From NCBI GenBank assembly GCA_024636075.1, contig JAGXHS010000044.1, positions 1-5,945 of the forward strand: DNA of 5,945 nucleotides, written 5' to 3'. The notes under the pieces were generated by a model. That model was not told where the DNA came from. It saw only the letters and a list, made by a program, of their open reading frames with translations, and did no database searches. Made by a program: the position numbers and the translations under genes. The DNA comes from Propionibacteriaceae bacterium (GTDB lineage: Bacteria > Actinomycetota > Actinomycetes > Propionibacteriales > Propionibacteriaceae). Positions 1-5,785 of this stretch are shown here, one piece after another. Within the stretch, counting starts at the first letter, position 1. Each line of letters opens with the position of its first letter.

Positions 1-20
1 CAGATGTGTATAAGAGACAG
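1..20 (+). other. Nextera (Tn5) sequencing adaptor remnant, not genomic
   Basis: Positions 2-20 read AGATGTGTATAAGAGACAG, the 19-base Tn5 mosaic end used in Illumina Nextera libraries. The C at position 1 fits the last base of the read-1 side adaptor, whereas the read-2 side would give G. The coding frame of the minus-strand gene runs cleanly down to about position 21 and then enters the adaptor. The sequence is therefore library-derived and marks an untrimmed contig end. The match is seen directly; the adaptor identity is established knowledge. Confidence 0.97.
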
Positions 21-1099
21 CCCTCCCACTGGGGACTGTGGTGGTCTCCTGCCGAGACGAATGTCGGTTCACCACCCATCGTCAGGCGGACATCCCCTGC
101 ACGAAGCAGGTCGTCGACATGATGACCGAGCCGGTCGATGGCGTTCCACTGCTGCGCGTCGTAGGGTTTGGTGACCCGGGCGTCCTGATGGATTCGCCGC
201 ACCGTGTTGGCGAAGTCGAAGGTGACCTCGGCCGGTTCGGTGGCGCCGCTGATCGGTGCGGACGATCCGGGATGCGGCGTCGCTGACAGCGGGATGTGAC
301 CCTCGCCGGCGAACAGCCCACTGGTGGCGTCCAGCCCGACCCAGCCGGCTCCCGGGATGAAGACCTCGGCCCAGGCGTGCAGGTCGGTGAAGTCCTCGGC
401 GAGTGTGACTCGCCCGTCGCTGGGTGGCAGGTCCTCGGTGAGTTGGATCAGGTAGCCGGAGACGAACCTGGCGGCCAGTCCGAGTTCACGCAGCACGGCC
501 ACCAAGAGCCAAGCCGAATCCCGACAGGAACCAATCGCCTTTTGCAGGGTGGTGTCCGGGGACTGCACACCCGGTTCCATCCGCACGGTGTAGGCGATGT
601 CGGCATTGACCCGCTGGTTGACCAGCACCAGGAAGTCGACGATGCCCAGCTGTCCGGCTCGTTTGTCGCTGGGGATGTTGCGGTCCATCCACTCCCGGAA
701 CAACGGGCCCGGCCCGCTGCCGTCGGCGTCCTCGTCCACCCGACGCAGGTATGGCTCCAATTCCTGGCGAAGGCCCTCCGGGTAGCTGAACGGATAGCTC
801 TCGGCGTACTCCTCAACGAAGAAGTCGAAGGGGTTGACAACTGTCATGTCGGCCACCACGCCGACGTTGATGCTCAGACGGTCCGACTTCTCCGGGAACA
901 CCACCCGGGCGACGTAGTTGCCGAAAGGGTCCTGCTGCCAGTTGAGGAAATGGTTCTTCGGCTCGATCTCCAGCGAGTAGGAAAGGATCGGCGTCCGGGA
1001 GTGCGGCGCGGGGCGAAGTCGGATGGTGTGTGGATGGATCGTGATCGGCTTGTCGAAGGAGTACGAGGTGCGGTGTTCGATGGCGATGCGGATCGTCAC
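21..1099 (-). CDS. DUF2126-type large transglutaminase-like protein, 3' part missing
   Basis: This is the N-terminal 359 residues of a protein whose family is usually about 1,100 residues long; the C-terminal two thirds, including most of the DUF2126 region, lies beyond the contig edge. It starts at GTG (1097-1099) with the Shine-Dalgarno AAGGAAGG (1108-1115) 8 nt upstream. The N-terminal domain begins VTIRIAIEHRTSYSFDKP and contains NWQQDPFGNY and NPFDFFVEEYAE, typical of this family. A transglutaminase core follows, with the triad Cys192 (GSCRDSAW), His241 (DLHAWAEVF) and Asp257 (GLDATSG). The signature MGGEPTFVS starts at residue 341 and leads into the DUF2126 part. It resembles the M. tuberculosis Rv2566 type (from memory). 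Relatives occur with alpha-E and ATP-grasp proteins in gene sets proposed to make or cleave peptide or isopeptide bonds; substrate unknown. The gene lies 4 bp after a second transglutaminase gene and is probably cotranscribed with it. The final codon is interrupted by adaptor. Confidence 0.93.
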
Positions 1100-1103
1100 G
1101 GAT

Positions 1104-1922
1104 TCAGCCTTCCTTGATCTCGTGGGAGAGCACGGTCAGGTTCTGCAACCAGGGGGCACCGTAGGTGGTGACCACCGCCGAATCGGCGGCATCGCGGCCG
1201 TAGCCGATCTGCACCCGACCCTTGCGCCGGGTGTTCCAGCGGGGATCGAAGTCGTACCACCGGTCCCCGAGGAAGACCTGCACCCAGGCGTGGAAGTCCA
1301 TCGGTGTGGGCAGCACCGGCACGTCCATGTCGGGCAGGTAGCCGTAGGCGTAGCGAGCAGGAATGTTCAACGCCCGGCAGAACACGATCATCAGGTGGGC
1401 GAAGTCTCGGCAGACGCCGGTACCTGTGGCGTAGACGTCCGTCGCGGTGGCGAGCGAGTTGGTCGATCCGGTGGTGTAGCGCAAGTTGTTCCAGACGTAG
1501 TCCATGATCGTCCGCACCCGCTGGTAGCCCTGCGGCAAGGAGCCGAATCGCTGCCAGGCGTTGGACGAGAAGACGTCGGAATGACAGAATCTGCTGGCCA
1601 GGGTGAATCCGAGGGTCTCGGGGGGCAGATTCTCCGGAGAAATCTCAGCTGCGTCCTCGTCGGCTTCGTCCAACTCGTCCGGTACGTGGGCGATGGCGCG
1701 ATAGCTGAGTGTCGAGATTCCCTCGGGCAGCGTCACCCGGATGCACTGGTTGCCGAAGCTGTCGGTGTAGTGCTGCATCTCCTCTCGGCCGTCGAAACTG
1801 AACGACACGTCGCTCAGTGGTACCCGTGCAGTGTCGCGGGCCGCGATCTGGAAGACGGCCGCCGTACGCATGGTGGCGGAGTGGCGGATGTCACAACCGA
1901 TCTGGAGCTGGCGTGATGTCAT
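1104..1922 (-). CDS. Transglutaminase-like cysteine enzyme (272 aa)
   Basis: This is a complete soluble transglutaminase-superfamily protein (Pfam Transglut_core type) with no signal peptide or membrane segment. Residues 1-100 form the beta-rich N-terminal domain of bacterial family members, including HYTDSFGNQCIRV. The core carries the full triad: Cys171 in TGVCRDFAHL, His211 in MDFHAWVQVF and Asp226 in WYDFDPRW. Such enzymes can act as proteases or amide-exchange enzymes, and the substrate cannot be read from sequence. The ATG at 1920-1922 begins the family-like MTSRQLQIGCDIRHS. No Shine-Dalgarno precedes it, but a TAGCGT box lies 7 nt upstream, so the mRNA may be leaderless. The DUF2126 protein follows after 4 bp, giving two transglutaminase folds in one operon. 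In related clusters, alpha-E and ATP-grasp genes are often neighbours; none is visible here, since the divergent gene on the other side is cstA. Confidence 0.92.
   Translation of the reverse strand: MTSRQLQIGCDIRHSATMRTAAVFQIAARDTARVPLSDVSFSFDGREEMQHYTDSFGNQCIRVTLPEGISTLSYRAIAHVPDELDEADEDAAEISPENLPPETLGFTLASRFCHSDVFSSNAWQRFGSLPQGYQRVRTIMDYVWNNLRYTTGSTNSLATATDVYATGTGVCRDFAHLMIVFCRALNIPARYAYGYLPDMDVPVLPTPMDFHAWVQVFLGDRWYDFDPRWNTRRKGRVQIGYGRDAADSAVVTTYGAPWLQNLTVLSHEIKEG
1108..1115 (-). promoter_or_regulatory. Ribosome binding site of the DUF2126 gene
   Basis: On the minus strand AAGGAAGG lies 8 nt before the GTG at 1097-1099, inside the last codons of the upstream transglutaminase gene. It decides the GTG start, which also begins the conserved N-terminal motif of the family. 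Confidence 0.7.
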
Positions 1923-1929
1923 GGCCAGA

Positions 1930-1935
1930 ACGCTA
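1930..1935 (-). promoter_or_regulatory. Candidate -10 box for a leaderless transglutaminase mRNA
   Basis: TAGCGT (minus strand) fits the actinobacterial -10 pattern TANNNT and ends 7 nt before the ATG, so transcription would begin at or next to the start codon. No TTGACA-like -35 hexamer is evident at the usual spacing. This is a short, degenerate match and is inferred. Confidence 0.4.
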
Positions 1936-2006
1936 CTTCATCTTGTTGGTTGCAGGCGATGCGTAGTCGCGAGAGGTTGTGACGAACCGCCATCAACAAC
2001 GTCGCT

Positions 2007-2011
2007 GGAGG
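2007..2011 (+). promoter_or_regulatory. Ribosome binding site of cstA
   Basis: GGAGG lies 4 nt before the GTG at 2016-2018. The spacing is on the short side, but the following codons read as a CstA N-terminus, which supports this start. Confidence 0.7.
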
Positions 2012-2015
2012 CATC

Positions 2016-2095
2016 GTGAACACAATCGTCCTGACTCTGATCGGCATCCTGATGATCGTCTCGGGATACCTTCTCTACTCACGATTCCTGGCCAG
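2016..2095 (+). pseudogene. cstA: 5' fragment of cstA, out of frame with the rest of the gene
   Basis: From the GTG at 2016 the first 26 codons give MNTIVLTLIGILMIVSGYLL then YSRFLA, which looks like the first membrane helix and following loop start of a CstA family transporter. Frame 2016 then becomes nonsense (SPGRDLPTTTDG) and closes at 2315, while CstA-like sequence resumes in another frame at about 2095. Compared with CstA proteins as I remember them, about 100 residues are missing at the junction, including the conserved Asp-Tyr-Val-Pro-Thr and Gly-His-His-Phe segments. The missing length is not a multiple of three. Either the gene carries a frameshifting deletion or the assembly dropped about 300 bases. 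TCCTGG occurs at both 2086-2091 and 2096-2101, near the break. Confidence 0.75.
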
Positions 2096-2103
2096 TCCTG
2101 GTC

Positions 2104-3399
2104 GTGATCTTCCTACTACTACTGATGGTGAATGCTGCGTTCGCCGTGGTGATCAGCAACCTGCTGGTGTCAACTCCGACAGCCGTGATCCCCACCTGGG
2201 GTGCGATCGCAGTCGCAGTGTTGATCGGCCAGGCGATCTATCGGATGAACTGGAGCCTGCCGATCGTCAGCACCGTCGGCGTGGTGGCACTGTACGCACT
2301 GATTCTCCTGGGTGATCGATTCCCGCTGGCGCTGCCCGAGACGCTGTGGGGCCTGCCCGACAACGGCGTCTGGATTCTGCTGCTCTTCGCCTACGCCGGC
2401 ATCGCCTCGGTGCTCCCGGTGTGGTTGCTGCTCCAGCCGCGCGACTACATCAACGGCATCCAGTTGTTCATCGCACTCGGGATCCTGTTCGTGTCTGTGG
2501 CGATTGCCAACCCTGCCATCGTGGCTCCGGCAATCAACGGGGCTGTCCCCGACGGCACGCCGGGCATGGTCCCGTTGCTCTTCGTGACCATCGCCTGCGG
2601 AGCAATTTCCGGGTTCCATGGGATGGTCGCCTCCGGAACCAGCTCCAAGCAATTGGACAAGGAGACCGACACCCGCTTCGTCGGCTACTTCGGGGCAGCC
2701 GGCGAGGGATTGCTGGCGTTGGGCGCCATAATCGCCACCACTGCGGGCTACCAGTCGCTGGCGAACTGGGAAGAAACCTATTCGGCGTTCGGCCAGGGGG
2801 GCGTCGGCGCGTTCGTCGAAGGTGGTGGCGCCATCGTGCAGAACGGTCTGGGACTGCCGCAGTCCCTCAGCGCGACCATTCTCGCCACCACGGCAGTGCT
2901 GTTCGCCGCCACCACGATGGACACTGGGGTGCGGCTGCAACGGTTCGTGGTGCAGGAGATGGGAAGAGTGGTGGGCGTCTCGCTCGGCAAGAGCCTGGCC
3001 ACCATCATCGCCGCCGGTGTGGCTGTCGGCCTGACCTTCGGAGCAGGGACGGACGGCTCCGGTGGCATGCTGATCTGGCCACTGTTCGGCACCACGGACC
3101 AGCTGATGGCCGGACTCACGCTGTCCGTTGTCGCGGTGATGTTGTTGCGAAAGAACCGCAACGTAATCCCTGCTCTGGTGCCGCTGATCTTCGTGTTGGT
3201 GATGAGCGTTTACGCCCTCTTCGTCCAGTTGCGCGGCTTCTACGACGAGTCCAACTGGTTGTTGTTGGTCCTTGACATCATCATCCTGATTGCGGCGCTG
3301 TGGGTGATTGTCGAGGCAACACAGAGCATGCTGCTGGCACGCCACCAGAACGACGACGTCGACGAGCTGGTGTCGGCAGACGAACGAGCCGACGTCTGA
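2104..3399 (+). CDS. cstA: CstA family transporter (carbon starvation protein A), 5'-truncated
   Basis: This is the main body of a CstA family integral membrane protein (431 residues from the first usable GTG; the homologous frame begins near 2095). CstA proteins import pyruvate or peptides during carbon limitation. About eleven to twelve hydrophobic helices are visible, for example VVIFLLLLMVNAAFAVVI at the start and LLLVLDIIILIAALWVIV near residues 386-403. Family motifs are present: QPRDYINGIQ (111-120), SGFHGMVASGTSSKQLDKET (169-188), TTMDTGVRLQRF (270-281) and a WPLFGTTDQLMAGLTL stretch (325-340). The C-terminus is a short acidic cytoplasmic tail. The N-terminal helix lies in another frame at 2016 and the intervening conserved segment is absent, so this copy as read cannot make a normal transporter. 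The GTG at 2104 has no good ribosome binding site and is probably not a genuine start. The stop overlaps the next gene by one base, indicating a translationally coupled operon. Confidence 0.9.
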   Translation: MIFLLLLMVNAAFAVVISNLLVSTPTAVIPTWGAIAVAVLIGQAIYRMNWSLPIVSTVGVVALYALILLGDRFPLALPETLWGLPDNGVWILLLFAYAGIASVLPVWLLLQPRDYINGIQLFIALGILFVSVAIANPAIVAPAINGAVPDGTPGMVPLLFVTIACGAISGFHGMVASGTSSKQLDKETDTRFVGYFGAAGEGLLALGAIIATTAGYQSLANWEETYSAFGQGGVGAFVEGGGAIVQNGLGLPQSLSATILATTAVLFAATTMDTGVRLQRFVVQEMGRVVGVSLGKSLATIIAAGVAVGLTFGAGTDGSGGMLIWPLFGTTDQLMAGLTLSVVAVMLLRKNRNVIPALVPLIFVLVMSVYALFVQLRGFYDESNWLLLVLDIIILIAALWVIVEATQSMLLARHQNDDVDELVSADERADV

Positions 3400-3686
3400 T
3401 GGTTGAGCAGGCCGGTGTGCGGGCTCGACTGCGGGCGATGGCCGGTGCCCTCAGCCATTGGGCTGAGGAAAGCTACCAGCTGCCTTACCGCTCGACCATC
3501 GCTCGCGCCCAAAGCGACTCCGACGACCTGTTCATGATGTTGGTGCTCTCGGAGTCTCTGGGTGTGCCCAACCCGATGTCGTACTACACGCTGGAGCTGA
3601 TGCCGGTGATGTACGAGCGTTTCCACGCCTGGCATCAGCGGATGGGGATGGACCGCTCACCACTGGACCATCTGGCATGTTGCTGA
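3399..3686 (+). CDS. Small CC-tail protein linked to CstA (cory-CC-star type, 95 aa)
   Basis: This small soluble protein, with no membrane segment or signal peptide, ends in DHLACC and then stop. The terminal Cys94-Cys95 followed directly by the stop codon matches what I remember as the NCBI family 'cory-CC-star protein' of Corynebacteriales. The first half is helical and basic; the second has PNPMSYYTLELMPVMYERFH (58-77) and is rich in Met, Tyr and His. The ATG at 3399-3401 shares its A with the cstA stop (TGATG), so translation is probably coupled; there is no separate ribosome binding site. A later Met14 is a possible alternative start. Enterobacterial CstA is likewise followed by a small protein, YbdD, that from memory ends in Cys-Cys, so a partner role for the transporter is plausible but inferred. 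The last codons overlap the ATPase start by 10 nt. Confidence 0.85.
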   Translation: MVEQAGVRARLRAMAGALSHWAEESYQLPYRSTIARAQSDSDDLFMMLVLSESLGVPNPMSYYTLELMPVMYERFHAWHQRMGMDRSPLDHLACC

Positions 3687-4639
3687 AGGACCTGGCCAGC
3701 AAGCGTTTGGTCCTCGTGGGGGGCAAGGGTGGAGTCGGCAAAACGACCGTTGCCGCCGCCCTGGCGCTGTATCGATCGCGTCTCGGCGAGCGGGTGCTCC
3801 TGGTGTCGACGGACCCTGCGCACAATCTGGGACACCTCTGGGGGTGCCGTGTCGGTGCCGAGGCGCAGCAGGTCAGCGACGGTCTGTTGGCGATGGAGCT
3901 GGATCCTGCCCGCGCCGCGCAGGAGCATCTCGCGGCGGTGGGACAGACACTCAGGCGGATGATGCCGGAACACTTGCACGGTGAGGTGCGCCGGCATCTG
4001 GAATCGGCAGCCCAGGCTCCGGGGACACACGAGGCCGCACTACTGGAATCCATCGCCGACATCGTGGCGGATCGGTCCGGCTACGACTCCGTCATCCTGG
4101 ACACCGCGCCCTCCGGGCACACCGCTCGTCTGGTGACCTTGCCCGAGAGTTTGGGCACGTGGACGGATGCGCTGCTGAAACGGCAAGAGAGCAGCGCACG
4201 GTTCGGTCGCGCGCTGCGAAATCTCGGCGCCGGGGATACCTCGTCGCGCCCCGCCCGACGGGACGAGGAGATTCGTCGCATCCTGGTGGCGCGTCAGTCC
4301 AGGTTCGCTTCGCTGCGGAGCGCGTTCACCGATGACACCAGTGCCTTCGTGGTCGTGCTGGCGGCCGAGCGGCTCCCGGTGGAGGAGTCGGTGGAACTGT
4401 CCGCCATCCTTGCCGATGCTGGGATCAGCACCGACGCGTTGGTGGTCAACAAGCGCTCACCGGCAGGCCAGGGCGAATTCCTCGCCGAACGGCGTCGGGT
4501 GGAGGACGGCTTCATCGAGGAACTCAGGCGACGGATTCCCGGGGTGCCGTTGAGCGAGGTGGCGCTGCAGGCCACGGAGCCGCTGGGCGATGAGGGGTTG
4601 ACCAGCATGATCGAGGCCCTCGAGGCTCAGCCCACCTGA
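3677..4639 (+). CDS. ArsA/Get3-family P-loop ATPase (320 aa)
   Basis: This is a cytoplasmic ATPase of the SIMIBI class, close to ArsA (arsenite pump ATPase) and Get3 (tail-anchored protein targeting). Visible motifs are the deviant Walker A GGKGGVGKTT (15-24), a switch I DPAHNLG (46-52), a switch II DTAPSGHTARL (142-152) and the base-contacting VVNKR (256-260). It is a single-domain protein with one ATPase half, as in Get3, unlike the duplicated E. coli ArsA. The only cysteine is Cys57, so both the CXXC zinc site of Get3 and the three-cysteine arsenite site of ArsA are missing; an arsenite role is unlikely, and no other arsenic gene is present. The ATG at 3677 lies inside the Cys-Cys-stop codons of the preceding gene, implying coupled synthesis. 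The likely client is the CC-tail protein or the CstA transporter (inference). The stop lies within the left arm of the following inverted repeat. Confidence 0.92.
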   Translation: MLLKDLASKRLVLVGGKGGVGKTTVAAALALYRSRLGERVLLVSTDPAHNLGHLWGCRVGAEAQQVSDGLLAMELDPARAAQEHLAAVGQTLRRMMPEHLHGEVRRHLESAAQAPGTHEAALLESIADIVADRSGYDSVILDTAPSGHTARLVTLPESLGTWTDALLKRQESSARFGRALRNLGAGDTSSRPARRDEEIRRILVARQSRFASLRSAFTDDTSAFVVVLAAERLPVEESVELSAILADAGISTDALVVNKRSPAGQGEFLAERRRVEDGFIEELRRRIPGVPLSEVALQATEPLGDEGLTSMIEALEAQPT

Positions 4640-4696
4640 TCCAGCTGATCGAGGGTGCGTACCTCGATCAGCTGGGCGTAGAGCTGCATCAGGTGG
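4632..4696. terminator. Nested inverted repeat between convergent genes, probable two-way terminator
   Basis: A perfect 14-bp stem pairs CCAGCTGATCGAGG (4641-4654) with CCTCGATCAGCTGG (4662-4675) around the 7-nt loop GTGCGTA. A second perfect arm pairs CCACCTGAT (4632-4640) with ATCAGGTGG (4688-4696). On the left the two arms are contiguous; on the right they are separated by a 12-nt bulge (4676-4687). The element lies between the plus-strand ATPase, whose TGA is in the outer left arm, and the minus-strand phosphoribosyltransferase, which ends at 4713. There is no T-run on either strand, as is common for actinobacterial terminators. Termination is inferred from position and stability. Confidence 0.8.
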
Positions 4697-4712
4697 AGTG
4701 TCGCCGATGTTC

Positions 4713-5213
4713 TCACGGCCGTACCGGGGGTCGGTCGGACCACGGGAAGACGATCCACTGGTCGGTGCGCCTCCACACGTGGGTGGGAGAGACGACCGTC
4801 GCCGCCTTGGCGTAGAGCACTGCGCTGCGGACCTCGGCGCCGAACCCGCGCAGCAACTTGACAACCGCCGCCAGCGTGCGGCCCGAGTCAGCCACGTCGT
4901 CGACCACCAGCAGTCGCTTGCCCATGATCGATTCAGTGTCCAAGGCGGGAGCCAACAGGATCGGATCCGGCAGTGTGGAATTCGCATCGGTGTAGTACTC
5001 GACGTTGATCGCGTCGGTCAGCTTGACACCCAAGGCGTAGCTGAGCACTCCGGCCGGAATCATACCCCCGCGGGCCACCGCCACGATCACCTCGGGTTGG
5101 AACCCGGAATCACTGATTTCTTGTGCCAGGACGCGGCACGCGGCGCCGAACTGGTCCCAGGAAAGGGCCGCGACGTCGGCAGACGCGCTTGATTCAGTGT
5201 GATGGGAGGTCAT
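4713..5213 (-). CDS. Gpt-like purine phosphoribosyltransferase (166 aa)
   Basis: This is a type I phosphoribosyltransferase, which joins a base to PRPP with release of pyrophosphate. The PRPP-binding signature is clear: RLLVVDDVADSGRT (100-113), with the paired aspartates at 105-106. The pyrophosphate loop is VARGG (46-50), and the C-terminal WIVFPW (153-158) matches the base-binding hood of xanthine/guanine/hypoxanthine enzymes. A purine salvage role is therefore likely, with base specificity unresolved. The length suits the family. The ATG at 5211-5213 was chosen because the same frame upstream runs over the GNAT gene with no family similarity. No Shine-Dalgarno is seen, but TACAGT lies 8 nt upstream of the ATG, so a leaderless transcript is possible. 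The GNAT gene ends 62 nt upstream on the same strand, so read-through from it is also possible. Confidence 0.9.
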   Translation of the reverse strand: MTSHHTESSASADVAALSWDQFGAACRVLAQEISDSGFQPEVIVAVARGGMIPAGVLSYALGVKLTDAINVEYYTDANSTLPDPILLAPALDTESIMGKRLLVVDDVADSGRTLAAVVKLLRGFGAEVRSAVLYAKAATVVSPTHVWRRTDQWIVFPWSDRPPVRP

Positions 5214-5221
5214 GCAGCAGA

Positions 5222-5227
5222 ACTGTA
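5222..5227 (-). promoter_or_regulatory. Candidate -10 box for the phosphoribosyltransferase
   Basis: TACAGT (minus strand) fits TANNNT and ends 8 nt before the ATG at 5213. No matching -35 element is seen. This suggests an internal promoter with a leaderless or near-leaderless mRNA, but it rests on one short motif. Confidence 0.35.
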
Positions 5228-5275
5228 GTGCCCGGATGTTGTGGCGTGCGGGAAGGCCCGGCTGACAAATCCCAT

Positions 5276-5773
5276 TCAGGAGAAGGTGAGTTGCATCAGG
5301 ACGGCGTCCTGCCAGCAGTCGAACTTGTGCGCCACCTCGACCATCCGTCCAACCTCCACGAAGCCGAGCTTCCGATGGAAGGCGATGCTGGCGGTGTTGG
5401 CCGCGTCGACCACCCCCATCATGACGTGCATCCGGTGACCATGTGCATGGTCGATCAAGGCGGTCATGAGCATCCTGCCGAGACCGCTGTGGTGATGCTC
5501 CGGCAACACGTAGACGCCGTGCTCCACCGTGTACCGATAGCCGGACTTGGATCGGAACGGCCCGTAGCTGGCGAAGCCCAGCACCGTCTCGTTGACAGTG
5601 GCCACCAGTACCGGGTGATTCATCGTCCGACGTTGCTGCCACCATTGGAGCCGGTTCTCGACGCTGACTTCCTCGAGGTCGTAGCTCGCGGTGGTGCCAA
5701 TTCCGGCCTCGTTGTAGATGGCGGTGATGTCAGCGAAGTCCTCGCGGGTGGCGGGGCGAATGACCGGGGGCAT
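5276..5773 (-). CDS. GNAT N-acetyltransferase, phosphinothricin acetyltransferase-like (165 aa)
   Basis: This cytoplasmic acetyl-CoA-dependent N-acetyltransferase has the layout of the Pat/Bar subfamily. The sequence begins with IRPATREDFADITAIYNEAG (5-24) and has a TTASYDLEEVSVENRLQWW stretch (27-45). It continues with YGPFRSKSGYRYTVEHGVYV (70-89), which contains the family Glu84-His85, and the acetyl-CoA loop HHHSGLGRML (93-102). It ends with NTASIAFHRKLGF (126-138) and a KFDCWQDAVLMQ tail. Relatives acetylate phosphinothricin, methionine sulfone/sulfoximine or other small amines, and the natural substrate here cannot be assigned. The acetyl-CoA loop is HHHSGLG rather than the more usual R/Q-G-x-G form, a mild departure. 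The ATG at 5771-5773 has no Shine-Dalgarno but has TAGTCT 6 nt upstream, pointing to a leaderless mRNA. The gene precedes the phosphoribosyltransferase on the same strand by 62 nt, with no obvious functional link. Confidence 0.9.
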   Translation of the reverse strand: MPPVIRPATREDFADITAIYNEAGIGTTASYDLEEVSVENRLQWWQQRRTMNHPVLVATVNETVLGFASYGPFRSKSGYRYTVEHGVYVLPEHHHSGLGRMLMTALIDHAHGHRMHVMMGVVDAANTASIAFHRKLGFVEVGRMVEVAHKFDCWQDAVLMQLTFS

Positions 5774-5779
5774 GCGCCG

Positions 5780-5785
5780 AGACTA
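5780..5785 (-). promoter_or_regulatory. Candidate -10 box for the GNAT gene
   Basis: TAGTCT (minus strand) fits TANNNT and ends 6 nt before the ATG at 5773, which has no ribosome binding site. This is consistent with transcription starting at or next to the start codon. No -35 hexamer is recognisable. Confidence 0.4.

Larger units (their letters stand above)
1923..2015. promoter_or_regulatory. Divergent intergenic region, transglutaminase operon / cstA operon
   Basis: These 93 bp separate two divergent units, so both promoters, and any shared operator, must lie here or overlap the coding ends. On the minus side a TANNNT box is visible at 1930-1935. On the plus side only the ribosome binding site GGAGG (2007-2011) is clear. 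I see no convincing -10/-35 pair for cstA and no clear operator palindrome. Confidence 0.5.

Noticed and set aside
2..20. Tn5 mosaic end as evidence of a natural transposon
   Set aside because: It is the exact adaptor sequence at the very first bases of the contig, with no transposase gene or second end; library origin explains it fully.
296..1916. Long plus-strand open frames (273 codons from 296 and 297 codons from 1023)
   Set aside because: They are antisense to the two transglutaminase genes, whose catalytic motifs are unmistakable, and their translations show no recognisable protein pattern.
2170..3345. 391-codon minus-strand open frame
   Set aside because: It is antisense to cstA, and its Gln/His/Asp-rich composition is the mirror of hydrophobic codons on the other strand.
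3678..3962. Selenocysteine read-through at the TGA after Cys-Cys, since the YbdD/YjiX-related family (Sel_put) is named for putative selenoproteins
   Set aside because: The frame after the TGA stays open to about 3962 with no family-like sequence, lies over the ATPase gene, and would make an implausible extension rather than a short tail; no SECIS hairpin is evident to me.
3677..4639. Arsenic resistance function for the ATPase
   Set aside because: The arsenite-binding cysteines are absent, and no arsB, arsC, arsR or arsD is present in the window.
4713..5645. 310-residue version of the phosphoribosyltransferase with an N-terminal extension
   Set aside because: The extra residues overlap the GNAT gene in another frame and do not resemble any phosphoribosyltransferase; the 166-residue form from 5213 has family length.
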